DNA of 64,000 nt from Lamellibrachia satsuma (GCA_033239005.1 BSQZ01000029.1:5734501-5798500), one strand, 5' to 3'; shown: positions 32,923-47,342, counted from the first letter of the stretch. Numbers and translations are program-made. Notes: generated by a model from the sequence alone, not told the origin.

Positions 32923-35353
32923 TAGTGCCGGGCCGGGTTTTTTGTCCAAGCCCGGCCCGGCCCGAAGCCCGAGGGCTGGGCCGGGCCTCTACAAAATGTC
33001 GCGGGCTGGACCGGGCCTGGGCCTACATATTGCGGGCCCCGGCCGGGCCTGGACTGAACGAATATTAAGCACATCAGGCATGGGCAGGGCCTGGGCCTAG
33101 TGTGAGCGGGCCGGGCCTACCAGATTTTTTATTTAGATGTTATTAAAAAATTATTATAAATTGTATTTCCGTTTAATTAATGTTTAAAATTATTTCTTTA
33201 GTATAACATAGTTGCAAATTGAGACCTTGCATGGAATGATGAATGACACCAATGATTTATATATTGGAATGTAGTTTAACCTCTTTTCAACAATGGGACT
33301 TCCAACTGTATAATTTTAATAATGTGCAATCTTTTAATAGCGGCATTTAATATAATAGCAATGCATAATATTGCATACACAGCGCACACATTACACAGTA
33401 CATATTAGGCCACAGTTTTTATTTTTAGGTTTACGGATTTTTACACTAATGTCTAACATCGGAGGAGGGGAAAATAATATAATTTTTTTATCATGTCAAA
33501 CACAGGACGGGTGAAAAAGAGACAAGAGAGATGAAGGGAAAGCTTAATCAAGGCCAGTTGTTTTTGTTTTAAGTTTTTGTGTGGATTATTACAATAGTGT
33601 TTAATGTAGCTGGGGCGGATATGATATGTTTGTCTTGAATTGATTTGTTTCAATAGAAGTTTGTTTACGATAAGTTAACCATTTCTTCGTAGATTGTAGA
33701 TTAAATACTACATAATATTCCAGATTGATAACATTTGCAGTTTTTCGTTTACTTGGTTATGTTACAAGTTTTTTTTACATTTTTGTAAATATAAAAAATA
33801 GCCACAAAATGCGAAATTATTTCGTTTTGAGAAAATCCCCAACATTTTTCACGATACTGATCATTTGTATTTTGTATTAACAGTCGAAGAACAAAGAGTT
33901 GTCTGCGTAGTAATGAGGTACAATGCTGCCGTGAAAGGCGTTCCGCGGCGCTGTGAATATATTTTCGGTGTCGCAATACTTATCTGCCATTCGAATTTTT
34001 TCTTTTTCAGACATTATATTTGTTTTTATAGATTATTATAATTAGAAGAGATTATTTGTAAAAAAATGTCGCTTGAGAATGTCGGCGGGACATAAAAAAA
34101 TAATAAACCGCTTTTTGTTGAATTCATCAAAATGTGGTCGGCGGATCTGTAAACCGAAAGAAATAAAAACCGTCGCCTTGCTACTACATAGTACAAACAG
34201 AATACATATGTTACAGATGCATATTTTTTGCATGAATCTAGCCTTTTGCATTGATCTAATGGCCCCATAAGTTCACTTGGCTGGAAGTAGCCAGCCCCAA
34301 ATGTTTTAGACATAATATTTGCAGAGGCAATCAAACCATGATTAACCATCAATGTATCACCCTTTGACCCTACCAGTGGACATTCTATTGTGTTCCCTCC
34401 AAATATTGCGTGCCTGAATGATCTGCCCACTGGCAACTGCCCAGTGCCCACCCCAGTTGGTAGTTAGAATTTTTCAATTGTGTTAACTAGTGTCTACTGC
34501 TTAGTGTCTACAATTTCCCCTGTACTGAATCATTCACACTTGTACTAATTCACAAATGTCTGAACCTGATCTGAACCTGATCTGTTTCATGTCTGAACCT
34601 GATCTGAACCTGATCTCTCTCAGGCTAGTGACTGAAGGCCTGCTGGATATGCCACTGGGTGTCAGTATCAGTGGGTGACATTTAATTGAAATATCAATTA
34701 ATAACAAACTAACTGCCCTTACTGGTAACACTAATTAATTAAATTAAGTTAACTTAATTGAGCTAATCCAATTAGCAACTTAAATTAGGGTATGTTTTGC
34801 ATTAGGGTTAAGTTAGGGTTAGATACACAAATATCCTACCCTAACCATAATCCAATAAATTAAAGCCATATATAAAATATATTACAATACTTAATAGTAA
34901 TGACAATAAAAAGTTGATTATTTCTCTTCAGGATATTCGTCCGTTTGAAGCAGTTGGTGTTGCTCGAGTTGTATAACTCGTCCAGCGCACTATGGACAGT
35001 ACACAGCAGACTAGTAGACATTATACAATGTTCATATATGTATGTCTATTTAATAAAACAATAAGTATGCATTACAGTTTATTTGTGTTTCGTTTTTATC
35101 ATAAGATAATAGATTTATCCTTTTAAAAAAATTAGCGGGCCGGCGGCTTGCGGGTCGCGGGCTTACCCGTCTTTGGCCAGTGGGTATGGGCCGGGCCTGG
35201 GCCAAACATTAACGGTCTGGGTCGGACCTGGGCCTAAATTCTAGCTTGCGGGCCTGGGCCGGGCTGGGCTTGATGAATGTTTGCAGGCCTGGATTCTAAC
35301 TGATAATTGCGGGCCGGGCTTGGGCTCAAATTATAGGCCTGTGCAGGGCACTA
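32923..35353. mobile_element. GGGCC-rich hAT-type transposon, copy 2 (long form)
   Basis: The left end begins TAGTGCCGGGCCGGG; the right end read inwards begins TAGTGCCCTGCACAGGCC. GGGCC-type arrays lie inside both ends. The 2,431-bp interior includes a ~1-kb section, about 33,237-34,256, missing from copy 1, and no recognisable transposase. Flanking 8-mers ATATGTAT and ACACATAT agree at only five positions, so the target duplication has decayed. Also inside are a TGAACCTGATC direct repeat (34,558-34,616) and a TTAGGGTTAAGTTAGGGTTAG motif near 34,802. Confidence 0.72.
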
Positions 35354-35672
35354 ACACATATGTCCTTCAGAGGCTCGCTCACCCAACTATGCTGGTTAAG
35401 ACCCAGCTGATATAATCTGTGCATATTATGAGAATGAATGACAACATGATTCCCACAACCATCATCTACCCTGAATTGTTTGATGGCCATCGTTCAGAGG
35501 TGGCCAAATAAACGCAACGAGGACTCCCCATGTAATGCAGGCACAAGTTCTGCGATATGTGACTACAGCATAGGAAGTATCATGTTCGCATTGAAAGAAA
35601 GCTTTTTTGCAGTCATAACCCATTGCCGAGGATGTTCCTTGAGCGTTGATTATACCAGACCATGCACTACTT

Positions 35673-36290
35673 CAAGCGTTTTCAATATATTGCCTCCAAG
35701 GCCACCCTGTGTTAAACATAACATTCCATGGACCTACGCTATGGCATCTCCCGCCTTTTCGCTACAGTAATGTCAACAGTTATTGCTTTTAAAGAAAACG
35801 TGCTTGCTGTTGGAAATCTCATTACACTGCCTGTTAACTATTACTAATCAATCAAATATATTTAAATGAAACAAATATCACAGTAGATCAATATGTCAGC
35901 TTGTATTTACTGTCACTTGTTTTGAGGAGGATGGACGAGTAACAAATGTTACCATCGTCTTCTCCGTTTGACGATGCACAGCACCAAAACGTTCGCCGCA
36001 AAGCTCCACAATGAATCCGCAAGGAGGCGCTGCTTATAGTAGCACCTGGCGGATTCACTATTGCGTATGTTAATCGCGGAGCTTTACGTTTAGTTTAACT
36101 TTTTTCGATATTTATGCGGCATTACATTTATGGTTTTGTTAACGTGATGTGTATATATTAATAATAATTTTATTTTACCAAATAATTTATTGAAAACTAT
36201 AATTTTTCCTGCCTTCTTGTGGGCCCCTTGGCAGCTCTCTACGCCTGCCCACCCCGCCGTGGGCCGAGGACCCCCGGTTGAGAAACGCTG
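35673..36290. mobile_element. Second hAT-type element (CAGNG ends), copy in block A
   Basis: The right end read inwards begins CAGCGTTTCTCAACCGGGGG and is followed outside by CTCTACCT (36,291-36,298). The left end is decayed here (CAAGCGTTTTCAA), but in block B it is CAGCGGTTCTCAAACG preceded by the same CTCTACCT (56,786-56,793). CAGNG ends and an 8-bp duplication fit hAT. A nested palindrome with AAAGCTCC and TGAATCCGC arms lies at about 35,996-36,090. No transposase is visible. Confidence 0.65.
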
Positions 36291-36475
36291 CTCTACCTGA
36301 ATTGACTACAAACATTCATCGACGTTGTGTTCTAAGTATGACACAACTCTACAAATTCAAAAACAACCTCGTACATATCATTCTGATTAACTTTGGTGTC
36401 CTGGTTACTTGTCTAAAACAAAATTCAACACACAGTGCGGGATACCAAAACATTGACACTGAGGCCGCCTGCAAA

Positions 36476-36805
36476 CAAATAGAAAAAGGAGAAACGACCA
36501 CTTGGCTTAACACCTTAAGACGATATGCAAGCTGCAAAGATGATTTATCAAAATACGTATCATCGTAAACAACAAGTATTAGCAATAATCGTAACAATAT
36601 AATATACATATGTTGTTATTATTTTTAAGTAGAAGCACTTACATATGCAATTAAAAGAAGGCGAAACGACTACCTTTTTTAACACATTAAGGCGACATGC
36701 AAGCTGAAAAGATGATTTATCAAAATACCTACAATAACAAACAACAAGTATTAGCAATAACCGTAACAACATAATATACGTAAGTAGTTATTTTGTAAAA
36801 GTAGC
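36476..36805 (+). repeat. ~173-bp tandem duplication with coding-like pattern
   Basis: Units 36,476-36,648 and 36,649-36,805. The first reads IEKGETTTWLNTLRRYASCK then DDLSKYV without stop. The second reads LKEGETTTFFNTLRRHAS, stop, KDDLSKYL. Five of the differences are synonymous third-position changes. The tandem copy at 40.9 kb has a single unit of the second type. It may be an old exon duplication. I recognise no domain. Confidence 0.5.
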
Positions 36806-37530
36806 TAACGTCGGCTATGGTGCACTTACATTTGCTTCGCTGAATGTAAAGTTCCTTGAAGTAGGCAACCAGAGGCTGTGCATGTTTCAGGCTCTTGCTA
36901 ATCGCCTTTATACAATTCGCAAGACACTTTTTGTCCGAGTGACTGTCACGATCATAAGACGTCCATAAGAAATGGTTTAGCCAAGTCTAGATTTATGATG
37001 GCATCGTTGATAGATGCGGTCGTCGAGGGGCGGGGCTGTGAAACCAAAGTTGTGTTTTACAGCCAGCAATTTTGCAAAAAAAGATTGCAGTGAACTAAAT
37101 CCGTAAAAAAGTCTTACTAAAAACATTGTCCAATCAGCATTGCAAATCATGTTTTCTTCAAAATGACTTATAAAATAACAATTGATACAGCTCACCTGTA
37201 ATGCTAAAACTGAACGTGTGTATTCCATTCGTGTGAATATAGCGGTAAAACGGAAATGTTTGATTGTTTGTCATTCGGCTATGTTTCTTTTAACACAAAA
37301 CCTTATCAACGAAGGTGTTTAAACTGCGGTATGTTTGTGCTATCCCTTTAATATATAGCGGGGAACAACAAGTACTGAATATGTATAATTGTGTGTTCCG
37401 CCAAAACCAAGATAACGTAGCTTTTATCGTACTGTCAGATAGGTTCAACGCGCTGTCCTGAGAAGAAGGGTTTCAGATCAGAAGATTTATAAAAGCACTG
37501 CGAGGAAAGAAAGAAGAAAGAAAAGCCAAA

Positions 37531-37805
<275 letters not shown>

Positions 37806-39635
37806 TGTGAATATTCAGATGAATATAAAAAATAAAACAATTATCCGGCAAAAATGGGCTACCACTCGACCGTCGAACTATGTTGTCTAAAATTTATGGA
37901 AATGGGTTGGGTCCACATGTTGTGAAATTGAAAATATTTCAGGGTAATTGCTGACAGGGTGACATACATAAACGAAATGTAGCAGTCGTAGTTTTTCTTA
38001 CATTTTGGTACCAAAGAAGTGCACTAAGGGGTTAACGAATATCGTGTTTCCAAATTTAGAGTGCATTAAGTCGGAAAGTCCCGAAACTCAAACACAAAAC
38101 TATATGTAAAAAAAACATATGATATCTTTCTGCTACAGGCATGCTGCCCTTTAGGAAGATATTCACTATAAAAATCGATGTTGAATAATTACATTTCTAA
38201 ATATGTATTTACAGAAGGACTCTTCCCATGCTCTACCATCTTGTTTCACCGAGATCACAAATGTCAAATGTGTTTGAACATAATTGACAGTAGCACCGAC
38301 AGGTAAGGCACAGAACAGCCACGCACGCAATGCTGCAGTAAGTGTCTATGTGGCTTACAATTGCACACAAAGAGCGTCGCCTCTCCGACGACGCCGCGCA
38401 ATATAGTATTTGTTCTCAGCCGCTACGTACTGTCGGACGTTGCGAATAAAAACGAACAAAAAGACAAAAACACGTCCATCCGCGCGCTGTCAACAATACG
38501 TTGTCGTGTTATTGGCCCGTGTGTTTTAACACGGCTGCTTCTATTAGTTATGACTAAGCCTGGCTTGGTTTTTACATATGCGGCGCTTTACGTCGGCGCT
38601 TAGCAAGCAGAAACACAGACGTTGTCTGATGCGTACGCGTCTTGTTATTGAATTGGCATGCGGACGTTTTGACTACAGAAAAGCGTCGGCCACCAAGTTT
38701 ATCGCAGGAAACAACCTCATACATACTGAAGTAACGTCCACACTCTCGCGACAAATGACAGCGAGTTGGCGTAGCTCTAACGATCGCCCATGCACAATTC
38801 GGTACGGATGGCAATTTCGCGGGAGGGACACACTGGATGTGCAGACTGACAGCTTGTCGGGCGAAATGAGGGGAAGAATGTTTGCAAACTGTTGTGGATG
38901 TAAAAGCTCGCAAATATTTGCATTTCACGCTGGTATTTGGTAAAATACCGTGCCTAAGGCAAACACAGACCTGAACGCCGGGTGTAATGGACTGGTAGTC
39001 GTTGTTTATTTCCCCAAGTCACCATGACATAAAGAACATTCCTGTGTCATAGCCACAAACATATGTTGTATATCTTGTGTTGTACCATTTGCTATTTTAT
39101 GTTGTAACTAGCCCTAAATGACCCATTGATATTTTTGCAATCGATCATTTAACAACCGGGTAAAAATGTACTGTGCATATGGCACTATGGCATGGAAGTT
39201 TGCAACTGATAACTGGGCTAGTTACAATTGTCGGCGAGTAGAAAGATGCCTTGTCATGGGTGGTGAAAAACCCTCAGATGATTGATTATTATGTTGACAT
39301 CAACAGAGTACAGGATTTAAGGTGATTTCCACAACACATACCACTTCATGCATTTATAAGGTGTATGTTGACGGTAGCAGTACATTTGGCGATCTTCTCT
39401 TAAATTTCTAAATCCAATTCACGACGTCGCTGCCCAAATCGTGTTGTGTGTGTGTGAATTACATCTTTTTAAAAAAGTTTAGCCTTGTAATGCCCTCCTT
39501 TCTTCTTCGTCATAATTTATTAGTCTGGTCGACTGTGTAAGGTTGTTCCAGTACGGAAAGGTTGTGTGAAGGTATGTTTTCTTATGTCAAGACTGCTGGG
39601 TTTATTCCACAATATCTCATTACGACCCCGCGTGT

Positions 39636-39977
39636 CATTAGTGCTAGTTGTCATGCTCTACCATTAGTACTAGTTGTCATGCTCTACCATTAGTACTAGT
39701 TGTCATGCTCTACCACTAGTGCTAGTTGTCATGCTCTACCACTAGTGCTAGTTGTCATGCTCTACCATTAGTGCTAGTTGTCATGCTCTACCATTAGTAC
39801 TAGTTGTCATGCTCTACCACTAGTGCTAGTTGTCATGCTCTACCATTAGTGCTAGTTGTCACGCTCTACCATTAATGGTAGTTATCATGCTCTACCATTA
39901 GTGCTAGTTGTCATGCTCTACCATTAGTGCTAGTTGTCATGCTCTACCATTAATGGTAGTTATCATGCTCTACCATT
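39636..39977 (+). repeat. 26-bp minisatellite, ~13 units
   Basis: Units of CATTAGTGCTAGTTGTCATG plus CTCTAC, with variants GTAC for GTGC and AATGGTAGTTAT. There are no spacers. The tandem copy at 43,767 has only about three units. Confidence 0.95.
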
Positions 39978-40256
39978 TTGTGTTCTAACGAATTCTAACA
40001 ACGCGCGTTTACCATATAAGGGACATTTGACTTGAAGAAACTAAATTAATAAAATTATAATTTAGTCACATGCTGTGAAATTAGATTAATCTAACACATT
40101 TTTAAAGATCATATGCAAAGTTTGGATACATGTATTTATTATTCACTCGTTCTGGCTAAATTTGTGTCCACTTGTTCATTGCTTTTATGGTTCGTTATGC
40201 CTCTTATTTTGCAACATTTTGTCTCCTCTAGGGCCTGCTATTCGTAAAAGCGCTTA

Positions 40257-40567
<311 letters not shown>

Positions 40568-41741
40568 TCATTTGCATAATTTATTGAAAACTATAATTTT
40601 CTCCTGCCTTCTCGCGGGCCCCTTGGCAGCTCTCTGCGCCTGCCCACCCCGCCGTGGGCCGAGGACCCCCGGTTGAGAAACGCTGCTCTACTTGAATTGA
40701 CTACAAACATTCATCGACGTTGTGTTCTAAGTATGAAACAACTCTACAAATTCAAAAACAACCTCGTACATATCATTCTGATTAACTTTGGTGTCCTAGT
40801 TTCTTGTCTGAAACAAAATTCAACACACAGTGCGGGATATCAAAACATTGACACTGAGGCCGCCTGCCAAATAAAAGAAGGCGAAACGACTACCTTTTTT
40901 AACACATTAAGGCGACATGCAAGTTGAAAAGATGATTTATCAAAATACCTACAATAACAAACAACAAGTATTAGCAATAACCGTAACAACATAATATACG
41001 TAAGTAGTTATTTTTTAAAAGTAGCTAACGTCGGCTATGGTGCACTTACATTTGCTTCGCTGAATGTAAAGTTCCTTGAAGTAGACCTGTGCATGTTTCA
41101 GGCTCTTGCTAATCACCTTTATACAATTTGCAAGACACTTTTTTTCCGAGTGACTGTCACGATCATCAGACGTCCATAAGAAAAGGTTTAGCCAAGTCTA
41201 GATTTATGATGGCATCGTTGATAGATGCGGTCGTCGAAGGGCGGGCGTGTGAAACCAAAGTTGTGTTTTACAGCCAGCAATTTTGCAAAAAAAGATTGCA
41301 GTGAACTAAATCCGTAAAAAAGTCTTACTAAAAACATTGTCTAATCAGCATTGCAAATCATGTTTTCTTCAAAATGACTTATAAAATAACAATTGATACA
41401 GCTCACCTGTAATACTAAAACTGAACGTTTGTATTCCATTCGTGTGAATATAGCGGCAAAACGGAAATGTTTGATTGTTTGTCATTCGGCTATGTTTCTT
41501 TTAACACAAAACCTTATCAACGAAGGTGTTTAAACTGTGGTATGTTTGTGCTATCCCTTTAATATATAGCGGGGAACAACAAGTACTGAATATGTTTAAT
41601 TGTGTGCTCCGCCAAAACCAACATAACGTAGCTTTTATCGTACTGTCAGATAGGTTCAACGCGCTGTCCTGAGAAGAAGGGTTTCAGATCAGAAGATTTA
41701 TAAAATAACTGCGAGGAAAGAAAGAAGAAAGAAAAGCCAAA

Positions 41742-41775
41742 ATGTGCATGTGCATGTGCGTGTGCGTGTGCGTGG

Positions 41776-41828
<53 letters not shown>

Positions 41829-41914
41829 TGTGTGCATGTGCGTGTGCATGTGCGTGTGTGTGTGTGCGTGCGTGTGTGTGTGTGGGTGGGTGTGTGTGCG
41901 TGTGTGTGTGTGTA

Positions 41915-41948
<34 letters not shown>

Positions 41949-41950
41949 TG
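41742..41950. repeat. (GT)n/(GA)n microsatellite in the tandem copy
   Basis: GT array with GC, GGT and CAT variants and a terminal GA run (41,931-41,948). Homologous to 37,531-37,805 but shorter. Confidence 0.96.
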
Positions 41951-43766
41951 TGTATGTGTGAATATTCAGATGAATATAAAAAATAAAACAATTATCCGGC
42001 AAAAATGGGCTACCCCTCGACCGTCGAACTATGTTGTCTAAAATTTATGGAAATGGGTTGGGTCCACATGTTGTGAAATTGAAAATATTTCAGGGTAATT
42101 GCTGACAGGGTGACATACATAAACGAAATGTAGCAGTCGTAGTTTTTCTTACATTTTGGTACCAAAGAAGTGCACTAAGGGGGTTAACGAATATCGTGTT
42201 TCCAAACTTAGAGTGCATTAAGTCGGAAAGTCCCGAAACTCAAACACAAAACTATATATAAAAAAACATATGATATCTTTCTGCTACAGACATGCTGCCC
42301 TTTAGAAAGATATTTACTATATAAATCGATGTTGAATAATTACATTTCTAAATATGTTTTAGGCAGATTCAATGCATTAACAGAAGGTCCCTTCCCAGAC
42401 TCGACCATCTTGTTTCACCGAGATCACAAATGTCAAACAAAAACGGGTGTGATTGATCATAATTTAGAGTAGCACCGTAGTAGGTAAGGCGCAGAACAGC
42501 CTCGCACGCAATGCTGCAATAAGTGTCTATGTGGCTTACAATTGCACACAAAGAGCGTCGCCTCTCTGACGAAGCCGCGCAATATAGTTTTTGTTCTCAG
42601 CCGCAACGTACTGTCGGACGTCGCGAATAAAAACGAACAAAAAGACAAAAACACGCGCAACCGTATTCTATCAACAGTACGTTGTCGTGTTATTGGCCCG
42701 TGTGTTTTAACACGGCTGCTTCTATTAGTATGACTAAGCCTGGCTTGGTTTTTACATATGCGGCGCTTTACGTCGGCGCTTAGCAAGCAGAAACACAGAC
42801 GTTGTCTGATGCGTACGCGTCTTGTTATTGAATTGGCAGGCGGACGTTTTGACTACAGAAAAGCGTCGGCCACCAAGTTTATCGCAGGAAACAACCTCAT
42901 ACATATTGAAGTACCGTCCACACTCTCGCGACAAATGACAGCGAGTTGGCGTAACTCTAACGATCGCCCATGCCCAATCCGGTACGGATGGCAATTTCGC
43001 GGGAGGGAAGAATGTTTGCAAATTGTTGTGGATGTTAAAGCTCGCAAATAGCTGCATTTCACGCTGGTATTTGGTAGAATACCGTGCCTAAGGCAAACAC
43101 AGACTTAAACGTCGGGTGTAATGGACTGGTAGTCGTTATTCTTTTGCCCAAGTCACCATGACATAACGAACAATCCTTTGTCGTAACCACAAACATAAAT
43201 TGTATCTCTTGTGTTGTACCATTTGTTATTTTATGTTGTAACTAACCCTAAATGATCCACTGATATTTTTACAATCGATCATTTAACAACCGGGTAAAAA
43301 TTTACTATGTATATGGCACTGTGGCATGGAAGTTTGCATCTGATAACTGGGCTAGTTACAATTGTCGGCGAGTAGAAAGATGCCTTGTCATTGGTGGTGA
43401 AAAACCCTCAGATGATTGATTATTATGTTGACATCAACGGAGTACAGGATTTAAAGTAATTTTCACAACACATACCACTTCATGCATTTATAAGGTGTAT
43501 GTTGACGGTAGCAGTACATATGGCAATCTTCTCTTAATTTTTTAAACCCTATTCACGACGTCGCTGCCCAAATCGTGTTGTGTGTGTGTGAATTATGTCT
43601 TTTAAAGTTTTGCCTTGTAATGCCCTCCTTTCTGCTTCGTCATAATTTATTAGTCTGGTTGACTGTGTAAGGTTTTACCAGTACGGAAAGGTTGCGTGAA
43701 GGTATTTGTTTCTTATGTCAAGACTGCTGGGTTTATTCCACAATATCTCATTACGGCCCCGCGTGC

Positions 43767-43848
43767 CATTAGTGCTAGTTGTCAAGCTCTACCATTAGTG
43801 CTAGTTGTCATGCTCTACCATTAGTGCTAGTTGTCATGCTCTACCATG
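43767..43848 (+). repeat. 26-bp minisatellite, ~3 units
   Basis: Same unit as 39,636-39,977, about ten units shorter. Confidence 0.95.
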
Positions 43849-45350
43849 TTGTGTTCTAATGAATTCTAACCACGCGTGTTTATCATATAAGGGACATTTG
43901 ACTTGAACAAATTATATTAATAAAATTATAATTTAGTCACACGCTGTGAAATTACATTAATCTTACACAATTTCAAAGATCATATGCAAATGTTGGATAA
44001 ACGTATTTATTGTTCACTTTTTCTTGGTAAATTAAATTTGTTCATTGAAATTCAACTCAATTCAAAGTAAAGTGCAGACACAATATACAATAACATAAAG
44101 CATTAGTCGCAAACTCGGAAATGTGTAGTTTAAAAACAAAATGAATCTTATTAAGGTATTTTCTGTTACAAGCATTCACATATTCACAGTTGCCTTATTT
44201 TAGTTGTGCTCATAGAAGTCATTAAGAAAGAAGAGCGTAAAGGGAATAAAAACAAGGCACTAGCTAAAATGCTTTACACATTTACTTTACAGGATCGGGG
44301 AATTATGTTGAGGAAACAATTACGTGCACCCACACAGAGATGCTAAATGGCTCAAGATGATCACGAAAAGTGTAAATGGATGCAACAGTAGCAAAATCCA
44401 ATTTAATTTGGTTAAAAGTTAAATCTTGTTATATATTGATATGCATTTTAGGACACAAAACCACTCACGACTCTACAGGGTCGGAAGGGGGGGGGGTGGT
44501 TTTGCTGTGAAATAAATACCAGCAAACACATTATTTAGATAACGGGTTTCAATTGTATCGTAATGTGTATAACAGGGCGTACCGATCGGAATCATTATTA
44601 AATATTTTATTAAGAACACTATTATAGACAGATATGTGTTTTACCTATAGGAAAACTATATTCAGCAAATAGAAAAACTATATGTTTGCATTTTAAAAAT
44701 AATAAGAGTACCCCAACAAACCGTCTTGCCCCATCCCTGGGACAATATAAGGCCACCTGCCTGGGGCAACACTTCCCACAACTCCCTCTCCAATGTTTTC
44801 GTTCGTCGAGTTGGATCGACCCAGCAGTGCACGCTAAAGTCAGTTCAGGTTGTGGCTACCCAACCATGACTGCCGAGCAGAACAAAGACGTCATGCCTGG
44901 ACGATTCTGGTCGAGCGCAGTAAGAAGACCTCATCAACTAGCCATGTGTAAAACTCGGCAATAGGGAGTTAAGGACCATATTGGTTCGTCCATATAAATA
45001 AAATACACACAAATAGTATAAATTAATATATAAGGCTATTATATTTGCTAAATTGAAATTGGAGATAACATATAAAATAAACCTTGCAATTCATAAAGTA
45101 AATAGTACTTTCCTTTCCTTAACTCAAAGCTCATAGATACAGAACATGACGCCCCGATAGCGCTGGTGCGCATACAAATTGCGCCAACCTTTGTAATGTA
45201 ATGTATGTTGACCAGACAAATAGAGTCTAGGAATGTGAGCAGGTCGCACCACGGAAAGAGAAATCGTTGCTAATCGTGCAATCGACGACACGCAATAACA
45301 GCTTAGCACTGTACGCTTAGCAGGACAGGCTATATACAATGACAACTGTT

Positions 45351-45447
45351 TTGGACTATCGATAAGCTAATGACTTACTTGTTCACTTGCCATCTGGAGT
45401 TTTTAGCTGTGGATGTTACATCTCTTGTTAAACCTTATTAAATCTTA
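45351..45447 (+). mobile_element. CR1 3' UTR tail in the left arm
   Basis: TTGGACTATCGATAAGCTAA, then CACTTGCCATCTGGA and two degenerate copies of the 10-bp AATCTTGTTA terminal repeat. It is only the last ~100 bp of CR1 and is shared with the right arm, so it predates the inverted duplication. Confidence 0.75.
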
Positions 45448-46695
45448 AAACAAAAGATGCCCTATTTCTGAAGTTCAATAGTCTAACTGTCTGCATGTAC
45501 CGACTGCTTGCATCTCGTTTGAAACAAGCCGTGTCCCTACTGCATTGAACGACGTACCGCATTATTCAAAACAATGTCGTACATTGATATATGTAAATGT
45601 TATTGCGCTATTCGACAGAAACTCAACAACCCATGAATTATTTTAATAACATTTAGTTTCCAATAATACAACGTAGATAGTTATTATTCGGTAACTTGGA
45701 AACCGTCTTATTTGGTCGGAAAGAATGCAGCTAATTGTTGTTTGAAAATAAAACGGCGTCGCACCTCAATGAAAATGGCAACAAGTTGGCTGAGCAGCAG
45801 CGCTAAAACACACGGGCGAATAACACGACAACGTATTGTTGATAGAGTGCGGTGGGACGTCTTTTTGTCTTTTTGTTCGTTTTTGTTCGCAACATCCGAC
45901 AACATGTTGCGGCTGGGAACAAAAACTACATTTCGCGGCGTCGTCGGAGAGGCGAGATTATTTTGTGAAATTGTAAGCCACATAGACACTTACTGCAGCA
46001 TTACGTGTGTGCCAATATACGTATATTTTACAGTTGTTTTTGGCGCACAAGGGTGAACGGGGAACTACTGTTTTCAAAGGTGCTGGTCGCTATTCTGCGC
46101 CTTACCTGGCGGTGCTACGGTAAATTATGTTCAAACACACCCGTGTTGTTTGACATTTGTGATCTCGGTTCCTTGGATGAAACAGGATGGTCGAGCCTTC
46201 GTCTGCTTCTGTAAATGCATTAAACATATTTAGAAATGTAATTAATCAACATCGATTTACACACTGAATATCTTCTTAAATGATAGCATGCCTGTAACAA
46301 AATGATATATTATGGTATTCTACATATAGTTTTGTGTTTGAGTTTCGGAACATTCCGACTTTGTGCACTGTAAGTTTGTCGAAGTCAGTAGACACCGTAA
46401 CGTAAAACTAGAATGTCGGTTGTTCGCACAGTTTTATAGTGGGCAATACTTCGTTACATGATATGCACAAAGAGCTGAAAACTCGAGATTCGTTGACCTC
46501 CCTTAGTGCACTTCTTTGGAACCAAAGTTTACATAACATGTCTACTTTTCATTTATGTATGTCACCCGGTCAGCAATTACTCTGATATATTTTAAATTTC
46601 ACAACATGTGGACTCCATTTCCATAAATTTTATACACAATAGTTCGACAACCGAGGGAACAGCCCAGATAATTGTTGTATTGTTGAATATTCATC

Positions 46696-47197
<502 letters not shown>

Positions 47198-47284
<87 letters not shown>
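47198..47284. repeat. (AT)n microsatellite
   Basis: 87-bp AT run about 60 bp before the first SWIM-gene exon candidate. Confidence 0.96.
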
Positions 47285-47288
<4 letters not shown>

Positions 47289-47342
47289 TACCGTATAAAT
47301 GGCAATACTTTGAAATAAATATGTGTTTTATTTCCCATACAG

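Larger units (their letters stand above)
40577..44036 (+). repeat. Tandem copy of 36,181-40,163
   Basis: Highly similar direct repeat. It begins inside the right part of the second hAT element (GTTGAGAAACGCTGCTCTAC at 40,671-40,690) and ends in the sequence after the minisatellite. Differences: one unit of the 173-bp duplication, a shorter (GT)n, a 48-bp deletion near 43,008 and fewer minisatellite units. A plus-strand frame at 42,758-43,051, also present at 38,578-38,943, differs mostly by amino-acid changes, so it is not under protein selection. Confidence 0.93.

Noticed and set aside
34026..34451. 141-codon minus-strand ORF in the hAT copy 2 as transposase or captured gene
   Set aside because: No hAT transposase motif; the related sequences in copies 1 and 3 contain frame-breaking indels.
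38578..38943. 121-codon ORF conserved in both tandem copies
   Set aside because: Between the copies nearly all base differences change the amino acid and one copy has a 48-bp deletion, so there is no sign of protein selection.
39636..39977. CRISPR-like array
   Set aside because: Contiguous 26-bp units without unique spacers, in a eukaryotic repeat context.
45712..46056. 114-codon ORF in the left inverted arm
   Set aside because: The paralogous stretches at 38.4, 42.6 and 59.1 kb do not keep the frame.
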